Part shown: piece by piece, positions 1-7,902 of the stretch
Layout: each line of letters begins with the position of its first letter
How positions within the stretch are numbered: the first letter of the stretch is position 1
DNA from: Neisseriaceae bacterium JH1-16
GTDB taxonomy: Bacteria; Pseudomonadota; Gammaproteobacteria; Burkholderiales; Chromobacteriaceae
Length of the DNA stretch: 64,000 nt
Direction: 5' to 3'
Assembly: GCA_025989215.1 (NCBI GenBank)
Contig: JAPDNP010000008.1
Span: 124,001 to 188,000, forward strand
Position numbers and translations under genes: made by a program
Notes under the pieces: generated by a model
The model's database searches: none
Seen by the model: the letters and a program-made list of their open reading frames with translations, nothing else
What the model was told of the DNA's origin: nothing

Positions 1-927
1 ACGCCCGAACCCGCCAGGAAGCTCAGCTGGACCGAGCGGCTGAAGGCCGGCTTGTCCAAGACCCGTGACAAACTCGGCAAGTCGCTGGCCGGCGTGTTCG
101 GCGGCGGAAAGATCGACGAAGACTTGTACGAAGAGCTGGAGACCGTGCTGTTGACCGCCGACATGGGCGTGGACGCCACGAATCACCTGCTCAAGGACGT
201 GCGCGATCGCGTGTCGCTGAAGGGGTTGAAGGATGGCAGCGAACTGAAAGGCGCGCTGAAAGAGTCGCTGACCGAGCTGATCGGCCCGCTGGAAAAGCCG
301 CTTGACGTGTCCGGCCACAAACCTTATGTCATTATGATGGCCGGCGTGAACGGTGCGGGCAAGACCACGTCGATCGGCAAGCTGGCCAAGTACTTCCAGT
401 CGCAGGGCAAGTCGGTGCTGCTGGCCGCCGGCGACACCTTCCGCGCCGCGGCGCGCGAACAGCTGGTGGCCTGGGGCGAACGTAACAACGTCACCGTGAT
501 CACCCAGCAGGGTGGCGATGCGGCGGCGGTCTGCTTTGATGCGATCAAGGCCGCCGAGGCGCGCGGCATTGACATCGTGCTAGCCGACACCGCCGGCCGG
601 CTGCCGACCCAGCTGCACCTGATGGAAGAGATCAAGAAGGTGAAGCGGGTAATCCAGAAGGCGCTGCCGGAGGCGCCGCACGAGATCGTGCTGGTGCTGG
701 ATGCCAATATTGGCCAGAACGCGCTGAACCAGGTGAAGGTGTTCGACGAGGCGCTGGGCCTGACCGGCCTGATCCTGACCAAGCTTGACGGCACTGCCAA
801 GGGCGGCGTGATCGCGGCGATCGCCAAGCAGCGGCCGATCCCGCTGCGCTTCATCGGCGTGGGCGAGACCATCGACGACCTGCGCCCGTTCAGCGCGCGC
901 GACTATGTGAACGCGCTGATCGACTGA
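1..927 (+). CDS. ftsY: Signal recognition particle receptor FtsY (5' end outside window)
   Basis: SRP receptor GTPase that docks ribosome-nascent-chain complexes at the inner membrane with Ffh and 4.5S RNA. The reading frame is open from the first base, so the start lies upstream and 308 residues are visible. The NG domain is complete: the N-domain helices are followed by the P-loop GVNGAGKTT, DTAGR (G3) and TKLDGTAKGG (G4). The missing N-terminus should be the acidic A domain. FtsE follows after 69 bp on the same strand, the usual ftsY-ftsE-ftsX-rpoH order of gamma- and betaproteobacteria. A TTG near base 52 could be read as a start but lies inside the conserved SWTERLKAGLSKTR segment, so it is rejected. 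Confidence 0.97.
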   Translation, partial: TPEPARKLSWTERLKAGLSKTRDKLGKSLAGVFGGGKIDEDLYEELETVLLTADMGVDATNHLLKDVRDRVSLKGLKDGSELKGALKESLTELIGPLEKPLDVSGHKPYVIMMAGVNGAGKTTSIGKLAKYFQSQGKSVLLAAGDTFRAAAREQLVAWGERNNVTVITQQGGDAAAVCFDAIKAAEARGIDIVLADTAGRLPTQLHLMEEIKKVKRVIQKALPEAPHEIVLVLDANIGQNALNQVKVFDEALGLTGLILTKLDGTAKGGVIAAIAKQRPIPLRFIGVGETIDDLRPFSARDYVNALID

Positions 928-996
928 TCCCACATTCACGATTTTGACCAGCGACGGCGGGGCCTGCCCGCCGTCCAGCAAAGGGAACCGCCTCGC

Positions 997-1650
997 ATGA
1001 TCCAGTTCGATCAGGTCACCAAGCGTTACCCGGGCGGCATCGACGCGCTGAAAAACCTGAGCTTCGGCATCGAGACCGGCGAGATGGTGTTTCTCGCCGG
1101 CCACTCCGGCGCCGGCAAGTCGACGCTGCTGAAGCTGATCTCCGGCCTGGAGCGCGCCACCACCGGCAATGTGATGGTCAGCGGCCACAACCTGTCCAAG
1201 CTGCGCCGCAGCCAGCTGCCGTTCGTGCGCCAGCATATCGGCGTGGTGTTCCAGGACCACAAGATCCTGTTCGACCGCAATGTATTCGACAATGTGATGC
1301 TGCCGCTCGACATCATCGGCTTCGACCGCCGTGAGGCGGCGCGCCGGGTGCGCGCGGCGCTCGACAAGGTCGGCCTGCTCGGCAAGGAGAAGGTGATGCC
1401 GATCCGCCTGTCCGGCGGCGAACAGCAGCGCCTGTGCATCGCCCGTGCGGTGGTGCACCGCCCGGCCGTGCTGATCGCCGACGAGCCTTCGGCCAACCTC
1501 GACCGCGCCTACGCGCTCGACATCATGGAATTGTTCAAGTCGTTCCACCAGGTCGGCGTCACCGTACTGATCTCGGCGCACGACGAGACGCTGATGGAAG
1601 ACTACGGCCGCCGCATCCTGCGCCTGAAGGAAGGACAGTTCACCGCATGA
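997..1650 (+). CDS. ftsE: Cell division ATP-binding protein FtsE
   Basis: ABC ATPase of the FtsEX complex, which couples divisome assembly to periplasmic peptidoglycan hydrolase activation. The 217 residues, the standard FtsE length, carry Walker A GHSGAGKST, the signature LSGGEQQR, Walker B VLIADEPSANLD and a switch histidine in SAHD. The stop overlaps the ftsX start (ATGA), which implies translational coupling. The DEPSAN codons contain one copy of the repeated 9-mer in its TTCGGCCAA orientation (1498-1506). Confidence 0.97.
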   Translation: MIQFDQVTKRYPGGIDALKNLSFGIETGEMVFLAGHSGAGKSTLLKLISGLERATTGNVMVSGHNLSKLRRSQLPFVRQHIGVVFQDHKILFDRNVFDNVMLPLDIIGFDRREAARRVRAALDKVGLLGKEKVMPIRLSGGEQQRLCIARAVVHRPAVLIADEPSANLDRAYALDIMELFKSFHQVGVTVLISAHDETLMEDYGRRILRLKEGQFTA

Positions 1651-2555
1651 AACACTATCTGTTCCTGCACTGGCAGAGCGCGCGCATCGCGCTGGTGAAG
1701 ATTTTGCGCCAGCCGGTCGGCTCGCTGCTGTCCTTGGCGATGCTGTCGGTGGCGATGGCGCTGCCGCTGTCGCTGTACCTGACGGTGATGAGCGTCCAGG
1801 ACTGGGTCGGCAAGCTGACCGCTACGCCTCAGATTACGCTGTTCATGGAGCAAAGCGCCGAGGAAGCGGACATCGCCGCGGTCGGCAGCGCGCTGAAGCA
1901 CCACCCGCGGGTGAAGGGCTATACCTTCGTCAGCAAGAAGCAGGCCCTCACCGACCTGGAAAAGCGCAACGGCCTGAACGGGCTGACCGAGGGCCTGGAT
2001 GCCAACCCGCTGCCGGATGCCTTCGTGGTCACCCCGACCTCGCTGGAGCCCAAGCAGCTGGAGCTGCTGCAGAAGGAGCTGTCCGGCCTGCCTATGGTCG
2101 AAGAGGCGCAGTTCGACGCCAGCTGGGCGAAGCGCCTGTACGGCATGGTCGACCTGGGCAAGCATCTGACGCTGTTCCTGGCGTTGGCGCTGGGCGTGGC
2201 GCTGGTGCTGATCACCCACAACACCATCCGTATGCAGATCCTGGCGCGGCGCGATGAAATCGAAGTGTCGAAATTGATCGGCGCGACCGACAGCTTCATC
2301 CGCCGGCCGTTCCTGTATCACGCGCTGTGGCAGGGGTTGCTGGCGGGCCTGGTGGCCTGGGGACTGACCAGCTGGCTGGTCGCGGTCGCCAACCCGGCGA
2401 TCGCCGAATTCGCCCAGCTCTATAACGAGCAAGTGGAACTTCGCGGCCTCGCGCCACTCGAACTGGCTTTGGTTCTGGCGGGAGCGGTTTTGCTCGCCAT
2501 GCTGGGCGCCCGCCTCGCCGCAGATCATCATCTGCGCCGGGTCAGCGCCAGCTAG
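1647..2555 (+). CDS. ftsX: Cell division protein FtsX
   Basis: Membrane partner of FtsE. The ATG at 1647 overlaps the ftsE stop and gives 302 residues beginning MKHYLFLHWQ. One transmembrane segment lies near residues 25-45, followed by a periplasmic domain with the FtsX-type TLFMEQSAEE region, then three C-terminal membrane segments (FLALALGVALVLI, LLAGLVAWGLTSW, LALVLAGAVLLAML). This is the MacB/FtsX permease topology with a large first periplasmic loop. An in-frame extension upstream of 1647 overlaps ftsE and is not likely to be used. Confidence 0.95.
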   Translation: MKHYLFLHWQSARIALVKILRQPVGSLLSLAMLSVAMALPLSLYLTVMSVQDWVGKLTATPQITLFMEQSAEEADIAAVGSALKHHPRVKGYTFVSKKQALTDLEKRNGLNGLTEGLDANPLPDAFVVTPTSLEPKQLELLQKELSGLPMVEEAQFDASWAKRLYGMVDLGKHLTLFLALALGVALVLITHNTIRMQILARRDEIEVSKLIGATDSFIRRPFLYHALWQGLLAGLVAWGLTSWLVAVANPAIAEFAQLYNEQVELRGLAPLELALVLAGAVLLAMLGARLAADHHLRRVSAS

Positions 2556-2624
2556 TCTGAAGCCGCATTGAAGCAGACTATTGATATCATTGAAAAATTC
2601 CAACGACGATTCGAACTCCGCCGT

Positions 2625-2654
2625 TTGGCACTCGGACACATCGAGTGCTAAGAT
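2625..2654 (+). promoter_or_regulatory. CIRCE (HrcA operator) overlapping the rpoH promoter
   Basis: TTGGCACTC (2625-2633), a 9-base spacer, then GAGTGCTAA (2643-2651). The CIRCE consensus is TTAGCACTC-N9-GAGTGCTAA, so 17 of 18 arm positions match and the spacing is exact. A sigma70-like promoter fits the same bases: TTGGCA at 2625, an 18-bp spacer and TAAGAT at 2649-2654. HrcA bound here would occlude RNA polymerase. The leader to the rpoH ATG would be about 25 nt and holds the ribosome binding site AAGGAGG near 2668. The motif is read directly; HrcA binding is inferred from the family. Confidence 0.85.
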
Positions 2655-2685
2655 AGCTTCCATGCCCAAGGAGGAATACCAACCT

Positions 2686-3540
2686 ATGACAGCTACTTTC
2701 GCTTTGCCCGTCCCTTCGAGCAACGGCAGTCTGGAGCAGTACATCCAGACGGTGAACAGCATTGCCATGCTGACGCCCGAAGAAGAAAACGAGCTGGCGA
2801 CGCGCTTCCACCGCTCCGAGGATCTGGAAGCGGCCAAAAAGCTCGTGCTGTCCCACCTGCGCGTGGTGGTATCGATTGCCCGCGGTTATGCCGGTTACGG
2901 CCTGCCGCAAGCCGACCTGATCCAGGAAGGCAATATCGGCCTGATGAAGGCAGTGAAACGCTTCGAGCCGACCCGTGGCGTGCGTCTGTTCTCGTTCGCC
3001 GTGCACTGGATCAAGGCCGAGATCCATGAATTCATCCTGCGAAACTGGCGCCTGGTGCGTGTCGCCACCACCAAGCCGCAGCGCAAGCTGTTCTTCAATC
3101 TGCGCAGCATGAAGAAGAGCTTCGCCGCGCTGACCGACAAGGAAGCGCAGCAGATCGCCGACGATCTGGGGGTGAAGCGCGAAGAAGTGCTGGAAATGGA
3201 GACTCGCCTGACCGGCCAGGATATCGGCCTGGTAGCCGACAACGACGACGACGAGGCATTCGCCCCGATCGACTGGTTGGCCGACCACGACCACGAGCCG
3301 ACCCGCCAGCTGGAGAAGCGCGCGTTCGACCGCCTGCAGAGCGACGGCCTGCGCGAGGCGCTCGAAGCGCTCGACCCGCGCAGCCGCCGCATCATCGAGG
3401 CGCGCTGGCTGGCCGACGACAGCGGCGCGACGCTGCACGAACTGGCTGCCGAGTTCGGCGTATCGGCCGAACGGATTCGCCAGATCGAGGCGAAGGCACT
3501 GACCAAGATGAAGACCACGCTCGCCGCCGAAGTCGCCTGA
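2686..3540 (+). CDS. rpoH: RNA polymerase heat-shock sigma factor RpoH (sigma32)
   Basis: Alternative sigma factor for heat-shock promoters. The start at 2686 (MTATFALPVPS) gives 284 residues, the usual RpoH size, and has AAGGAGG 11 bases upstream. A longer in-frame start at 2581 would include the CIRCE/promoter DNA and is rejected. Region 2 is visible as DLIQEGNIGLMKAVKRFEP and FSFAVHWIKAEIHEFILRNWR. The RpoH box QRKLFFNLRS and a C-terminal region 4.2 HTH (SAERIRQIEAKALTKM) follow. Its position after ftsX is typical. The overlapping CIRCE suggests HrcA controls the sigma factor itself. Confidence 0.97.
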   Translation: MTATFALPVPSSNGSLEQYIQTVNSIAMLTPEEENELATRFHRSEDLEAAKKLVLSHLRVVVSIARGYAGYGLPQADLIQEGNIGLMKAVKRFEPTRGVRLFSFAVHWIKAEIHEFILRNWRLVRVATTKPQRKLFFNLRSMKKSFAALTDKEAQQIADDLGVKREEVLEMETRLTGQDIGLVADNDDDEAFAPIDWLADHDHEPTRQLEKRAFDRLQSDGLREALEALDPRSRRIIEARWLADDSGATLHELAAEFGVSAERIRQIEAKALTKMKTTLAAEVA

Positions 3541-3568
3541 GCACCGCAATTCGGCCAGCCCATAAAGA

Positions 3569-3598
3569 ACAGCCCGCATTCGCGGGCTGTTTGTTTTG
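3569..3598 (+). terminator. Rho-independent terminator after rpoH
   Basis: ACAGCCCGC, a 4-base ATTC loop, GCGGGCTGT, then TTGTTTT. It lies 28 bp after the rpoH stop. Confidence 0.85.
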
Positions 3599-3620
3599 GT
3601 GGCGAGTACTGACGGCAAGG

Positions 3621-3629
3621 TTGGCCGAA
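3621..3629. repeat. Over-represented 9-mer TTGGCCGAA (first intergenic copy; 42 in window), candidate DNA uptake sequence
   Basis: Forward copies (TTGGCCGAA on +) start at 3621, 7036, 8862, 13447, 16158, 22657, 23533, 24032, 28472, 28787, 29217, 30547, 31920, 35214, 37897, 39945, 41088, 42504, 43652, 47441, 48603, 62772. Reverse copies (TTCGGCCAA on +) start at 1498, 4462, 11582, 12292, 14730, 17392, 23687, 24137, 26617, 35262, 41491, 48485, 48910, 50591, 52708, 54052, 55996, 56224, 56783, 59934. The base before the word is nearly always G or C, and the extended form AAGGTTGGCCGAA recurs (3621, 16158, and reversed at 14730, 23687, 48485). About a quarter are intergenic, several beside terminators. 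The count is by eye and could be off by a few. Confidence 0.8.
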
Positions 3630-3677
3630 CGGCGGCAGGCGCCCATCGCCAACGGCCATGGCATCGCGTAGCCATGA

Positions 3678-3703
3678 AGAAGCCCGGCTGCTGGCCGGGC
3701 TTC
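3678..3703 (-). terminator. Hairpin downstream of pglL
   Basis: AGAAGCCCGGC and GCCGGGCTTC form a 9-10 bp stem 27 bp beyond the pglL stop when read leftward. The T tract is weak, so it is a probable rather than certain terminator. Confidence 0.6.
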
Positions 3704-3729
3704 CTCGTGCTGTTGCGACGCGATCGGGC

Positions 3730-5607
3730 TTACTCGTCGTCGCCCTCACTGGCGTTCTTGTACTTGGCCGGCAGGCGGTCGTAGCCGGCCTGGGCGATGC
3801 GGCGCAGACGTGCGTATTGCGGCTGGTCTTCCGGCAGGTCGTCGAGGAAGCTCTGCGCATAGGTCGGGAACGACGCCAGCGCCTGATTGAGCGTTTCCTC
3901 GGCACGGCGTTCGTCGCCGGCCAGCACCTCCAGCTTGGCTTTCTTCAACAGCACGTCCGGATAGGGGCGCGAGGCGGCCAGCAGGTTCACCCAGCGGCGT
4001 TTCTGCACCAGATTGTCCGGCGTGGCGTCGAGGTAGTTGTCCAGCGTGCTGAGCGCGTGGAAGGCATACAACGGCTCGTGCTCGACCATCTCGGCCAGGC
4101 GAGCGATGCGCGGCGCGTCGCGCTTGGCGTTGTCGTACGGCGTATACAGGCCGACTAGCTCCCAGTAGCGCTGGTAACCCTGCACCGACAGCACGGTCAG
4201 CGCCACTGCCAGCACCGCGCTACCCAGCGGCACCAAGTAGCCGCGCGCACGGCTCTCCGGTTGCGGCGCCAGTGCCACCGCCATCACCAGTACCGCCAGG
4301 AAATACAGATACCACAGCGGATATTCGAGCAGGCTGTGCAGCAGCGTCACCGACAGCATCGCCAGCGGCAGCGCGCCTTCCGGACGCGCCGGACGGCTGA
4401 AGTAAGGCCACAGCGCCCAGACGAAGCCGCCCAGCGTGATCAGCGTGCCGACCAGGCCGACTTCGGCCAACAGTTGCAGCACCAGATTGTGCGCATTGGT
4501 GAACAGCCCGCTGTTGTAGGCGGCGTCGGCGAACTCCGGGCGCATCTGCAGCAGCACGCTCTGCGTGCCGAACTGCGACCAGCCGGTGCCGAACCACGGT
4601 TGCGCCTCGAACACGATCCAGGCCTTGTGCCATTCGACGAAGCGTCGCGCACCCATGCCGTCGCTGTTGGCGGCCAAGCGTTCCACGCCGCTGGCGACTT
4701 CGACATGGCTATGGGTGAACAGCGACATCAGGTGGTTGGCGAACGGCAGCAGGAACTGGCCGGCGATGATCACCGCCGCCACGCCGGCGAAGGCCAGACC
4801 GATGCGGCGCGACATGTCTTCGCGGGCGCGCCAGTGCCACAGCGCACCGATCACCACCATCGCTACCGCGTACAACAGTACGGTACGCGAAGCGGCCCAG
4901 CCCATCGACAGCGCAAGCCACAACACGATCAGGGTGGCGAGCCAGGTCTTCAGCCGGCGCTCGCAAGCGAGATAGGCGGTGGCCAGTGCGCCCCAGGCCA
5001 GGTAGTGGGCATACTGGTTGCGCTGGCCGATATGGCCGAACACATTGGTGGTCGGGTGGCTGGAGTCGTAGAACAGCACCCCGCCCATCTTTTCGGCGAG
5101 ACCGGTGACCTGGCAGAAGCCGATCAGCGACTGCGCCAGCGCGCCGAACAGCAGGCCCCAGGCCAGCCACACCGTCACCGACACGCTGCCGTGCCGCTCG
5201 CGCAGCGCCACGGTGATGTAGCCGAGCAACGCCAGCGCCGCGAAGCACAACGAGGTCGCCCAGTTCATCCCCGGGAACAGGATGTCGACGAACCACGGCT
5301 GCACTGCCCACACCACCGCCAGCACCAGCATCCACACGCTGGCGCGCGGCAGACGGGCTGGCAGCGCGCCGCCCGGCAGCAGGAACAGCCAGGCCGCGAG
5401 CGCAAGCCATACCACGACGGCCTCGCCGAACCATTGCGGCAGCGGAACATAATGCAGGCGCGACAGGAAGGGCAGCGCGGCGATCAGACACCAGCTGGTC
5501 AGCGCCAGCGGGGAGGCAACTCGTTGGATGGACATGACGAAGAACGGGACGAAGCAAAACGCGAAGGATACCGCAAGGCGGACCCGATACGAATACGGTA
5601 GCGCCAT
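3730..5607 (-). CDS. pglL: PglL-type O-oligosaccharyltransferase (pilin glycosylation ligase)
   Basis: Integral membrane ligase of the Wzy/WaaL superfamily that transfers a lipid-linked glycan to Ser/Thr of periplasmic proteins such as pilin. The 625 residues contain about a dozen hydrophobic segments, the PglL-specific stretch GHIGQRNQYAHYLAWG, a large periplasmic loop with the NAHNLVLQLLAEVG motif (likely catalytic His), and a soluble C-terminal tail with TPR-like content. The next gene upstream is a type IV pilin, the usual context of pilin ligases. The ATG at 5607 has a weak Shine-Dalgarno. An internal Met at residue 25 (MSIQRVASP) is an alternative start that would remove a hydrophobic stretch. 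The stop region ends with the acidic tail ASEGDDE. Confidence 0.85.
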   Translation of the reverse strand: MALPYSYRVRLAVSFAFCFVPFFVMSIQRVASPLALTSWCLIAALPFLSRLHYVPLPQWFGEAVVVWLALAAWLFLLPGGALPARLPRASVWMLVLAVVWAVQPWFVDILFPGMNWATSLCFAALALLGYITVALRERHGSVSVTVWLAWGLLFGALAQSLIGFCQVTGLAEKMGGVLFYDSSHPTTNVFGHIGQRNQYAHYLAWGALATAYLACERRLKTWLATLIVLWLALSMGWAASRTVLLYAVAMVVIGALWHWRAREDMSRRIGLAFAGVAAVIIAGQFLLPFANHLMSLFTHSHVEVASGVERLAANSDGMGARRFVEWHKAWIVFEAQPWFGTGWSQFGTQSVLLQMRPEFADAAYNSGLFTNAHNLVLQLLAEVGLVGTLITLGGFVWALWPYFSRPARPEGALPLAMLSVTLLHSLLEYPLWYLYFLAVLVMAVALAPQPESRARGYLVPLGSAVLAVALTVLSVQGYQRYWELVGLYTPYDNAKRDAPRIARLAEMVEHEPLYAFHALSTLDNYLDATPDNLVQKRRWVNLLAASRPYPDVLLKKAKLEVLAGDERRAEETLNQALASFPTYAQSFLDDLPEDQPQYARLRRIAQAGYDRLPAKYKNASEGDDE

Positions 5608-5708
5608 TCACGCCCTGCCGGACCGGTTTGGACACCCTGCGTGTCGCTTAAGCGCCGCTCGACAGATAGCGCGCAGCACGCCGTCACGAGCTTCCTGGCT
5701 GAGCCGCT

Positions 5709-5733
5709 CGCGCCGCAGTGCTTTGGCGGCGCG
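5709..5733 (-). other. Perfect GC hairpin between pilin and pglL
   Basis: CGCGCCGC (5709-5716) and GCGGCGCG (5726-5733) form an 8-bp stem about 16 bases past the pilin stop when read leftward. There is no T tract. It could stabilise the pilin mRNA 3' end or attenuate read-through into pglL, as expected when a major pilin is co-transcribed with its modifying enzyme. Confidence 0.45.
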
Positions 5734-5748
5734 AAACGCAGGACGGAT

Positions 5749-6231
5749 CTAGCCGCGGCAGTTGGCCGGCAGATAACCGAGCGGCGCGGCGTTGGTCTGC
5801 TTATCGTCGTTGCCGGGCTGGCACTTCCAGCTGATCTGGCCGTTGCTGTCGATCGCCCCGGCGAAGGAGAACTGATTGGCCTTGTCGTGAATACCGGGGC
5901 CAACCGCAGGAGTCAGCGTCACCACCAGGCTGGCGTGACTGGCATCGGCGCCCTTGGCGTAGTCGATCGCCGCGACATAGGTGGACTTGCTGTCCGACAG
6001 GCCGGCGGCGTCCTTGCTGTCGGGCATCTTGTTATGGGTGACCGCGTATTCGGACACCGTGGTGCGCGCCGAGCTCAGCAACTGCAGCGCCTCGGTCACC
6101 TTGGCGCGGGCGATGTGCTCCTGATAAAGAGGGATCGCGATCGACGCCAGAATGCCCACGATCGCCAGCACGATCATCAACTCGATCAGGGTGAAGCCCT
6201 GCTGCACGGCTCTTTTCACGACACGGTTCAC
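5749..6231 (-). CDS. Type IV major pilin-like protein (PilA/PilE family)
   Basis: Type IV pilin subunit. The GTG at 6231 is preferred: GGAGG lies about 7 bases upstream, and it yields a 12-residue leader ending KRAVQQG, followed by the prepilin peptidase motif FTLIELMIVLAIVGILASIAIP with Glu at +5. The protein is 160 residues long, in the major pilin size range. The C-terminus has two cysteines (WKCQPG and PANCRG) that can form the D-region disulfide. An ATG at 6273 would add 14 residues of non-leader sequence and is less likely. The adjacent pglL suggests the pilin is O-glycosylated; several Ser/Thr stretches (SSARTTVSE, SDSKSTY) are possible sites. It could power twitching, adhesion or DNA uptake. 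Confidence 0.9.
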   Translation of the reverse strand: MNRVVKRAVQQGFTLIELMIVLAIVGILASIAIPLYQEHIARAKVTEALQLLSSARTTVSEYAVTHNKMPDSKDAAGLSDSKSTYVAAIDYAKGADASHASLVVTLTPAVGPGIHDKANQFSFAGAIDSNGQISWKCQPGNDDKQTNAAPLGYLPANCRG

Positions 6232-6336
6232 GACTCGGCCTCCGTCTTTCTCAAGCAAGAATGCGTCCGCCAAGGTAAGGGCACATCCAAAATTATGTCA
6301 ATATCATTCAATGGTTCGCTGTGCGGCTAGCGCATC

Positions 6337-6351
6337 GCAGCGGGGTCGCCA
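6337..6351 (-). promoter_or_regulatory. Possible sigma54 promoter for the pilin gene
   Basis: Read leftward, TGGCGACCCCGCTGC matches the sigma54 pattern (TGGCAC-N5-TTGC) with the invariant GG and GC 10 bases apart. It would give a leader of roughly 95 nt before the pilin GTG. Sigma54-dependent pilin promoters are known in Pseudomonas. A TTGACA nearer the gene (about 6295-6300) is a competing sigma70 candidate but lacks a good -10. Confidence 0.35.
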
Positions 6352-6486
6352 GCATAACGCCGGCGCCGCGATCCGTCATGCCGCCAGAACAACCAACTAG
6401 CCCCCCTGCCCCCAAAGCCCCGCTGCCCCGCACCACTGCCCGCGTGTCACAATGATGCCTTCCGTTCGCCAAGCAAGGATTTCACC

Positions 6487-7833
6487 ATGTCGCTCAACCA
6501 GGACTGGCTGGCCCGCAGCCGCGCCGCGGTCTGGCACCCCTGCACCCAGATGAAGCGTCACGAGACGCTGCCGCTGATCCCGATTGCCTCGGCCGAGGGC
6601 ATGTACCTGACCGATTTCGACGACAACCGCTATCTGGACGGCGTCAGCTCCTGGTGGGTGAACCTGTTCGGTCACGGTCATCCGGTAATCAAGGACGCGA
6701 TCAAGGCCCAGCTCGATACGCTGGAGCACGTGATGCTGGCCGGCTTCACCCACCGCCCGGTAGTGGAACTGTCGGAGCGGCTGGCGCGGCTGTCCGGCCT
6801 CGGCCACGCCTTTTATGGCTCGGACGGCGCCTCGGCGACCGAGATCGCGCTGAAGATGAGCTTCCACTACTGGCAGAACGTCGGCGAACCGGGCAAGCTC
6901 CGCTTCGTCAGCCTGGAGGGCAGCTACCACGGCGAGACGGTCGGCGCGCTGGCGGTCACCGATGTGCCGCTGTTCTCCGACACCTATGCGCCGCTGTTGA
7001 AGACCGGACTGCGCGTGCCGAGCCCGGACGCCAGGTTGGCCGAAGAGGGTGAAACCGCCGCCGACGTGGCGCGCCGCGCCGCCAGCTCGCTGGAAAACCT
7101 GCTGAAGAAGCACCATGGCGAGATCGCCGCGCTGATCGTCGAGCCCTTGGTGCAGGGCGCCGCCGGCATGGTGATGTACGACCCGCTGTATCTGACGCTG
7201 GCGCGCGAGCTCTGCGACCGCTACCGGGTGCACCTGATTGCCGACGAGATCGCGGTCGGCTTCGGCCGCACCGGCACGCTGTTCGCCTGCGAGCAGGCCG
7301 GCATCAAGCCCGACTTCCTGTGCCTGTCCAAGGGCATCACCGGCGGCTTCCTGCCGCTGTCCTGCGTGCTCTCCACCGACGCGGTGTACGCGGCGTTCTA
7401 CGACGACGACGTGACGCGCGGCTTCCTGCACTCGCACAGCTACACCGGCAATGCACTGGCGTGCGCGGCGGCGCTGGCGGTGCTCGACCTGTTCGAGCGC
7501 GACGACGTGCTGTCGGCCAACCTTGTGAAAGCCGAGCGCTTCGACGCGATCCTGCAACCGGTTGCCGCCCACCCGGCGGTACGCCAGTTCCGCCACGTCG
7601 GCATGATTTGGGCGTTCGACGTCGCGACCGAGCGCGGCGACTTCGCCCAGGCCTTCTTCGCCGGGATGCTCTCGCGCGGCGGCCTGTTGCGCCCGATCGG
7701 CAAGACCGTCTACCTGATGCCGCCCTACATCATCGACGAGACGCAGATGCAGCAGCTGGCAGACGCGATACGGGCCGAACTGGACCGGCTCGCCGGCGGC
7801 CAGGGCGGCACGGCGAGCCCGGCATTGCCCTGA
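6487..7833 (+). CDS. bioA: Adenosylmethionine-8-amino-7-oxononanoate aminotransferase
   Basis: PLP-dependent class III aminotransferase that makes 7,8-diaminopelargonate from KAPA with SAM as amino donor, in biotin synthesis. The 448 residues begin MSLNQDWLARSRAAVWHPCT, with the BioA signature WHPCTQM near residue 16-22. SSWWVNLFGHGHP, GSDGASATEIALK, the cofactor region DEIAVGFGRTG and the PLP lysine in LSKGITGG follow. No other bio genes are in the window, so it is a stand-alone locus. ATG 6487 is preceded by AAGGA. It carries one copy of the repeated 9-mer (7036), encoding LAE with TTG. Confidence 0.96.
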   Translation: MSLNQDWLARSRAAVWHPCTQMKRHETLPLIPIASAEGMYLTDFDDNRYLDGVSSWWVNLFGHGHPVIKDAIKAQLDTLEHVMLAGFTHRPVVELSERLARLSGLGHAFYGSDGASATEIALKMSFHYWQNVGEPGKLRFVSLEGSYHGETVGALAVTDVPLFSDTYAPLLKTGLRVPSPDARLAEEGETAADVARRAASSLENLLKKHHGEIAALIVEPLVQGAAGMVMYDPLYLTLARELCDRYRVHLIADEIAVGFGRTGTLFACEQAGIKPDFLCLSKGITGGFLPLSCVLSTDAVYAAFYDDDVTRGFLHSHSYTGNALACAAALAVLDLFERDDVLSANLVKAERFDAILQPVAAHPAVRQFRHVGMIWAFDVATERGDFAQAFFAGMLSRGGLLRPIGKTVYLMPPYIIDETQMQQLADAIRAELDRLAGGQGGTASPALP

Positions 7834-7902
7834 CTGGCAGGGCCGGGCACCGCTGACTAGGATTAAAGCCATAGTCATGCCTACTTAACGACAGGACCGG
7901 CG

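Noticed and set aside
4261-5601. 446-codon open frame antisense to pglL
   Set aside because: Low-complexity Gln/Arg/His-rich translation without motifs, typical of a shadow of a membrane protein gene.
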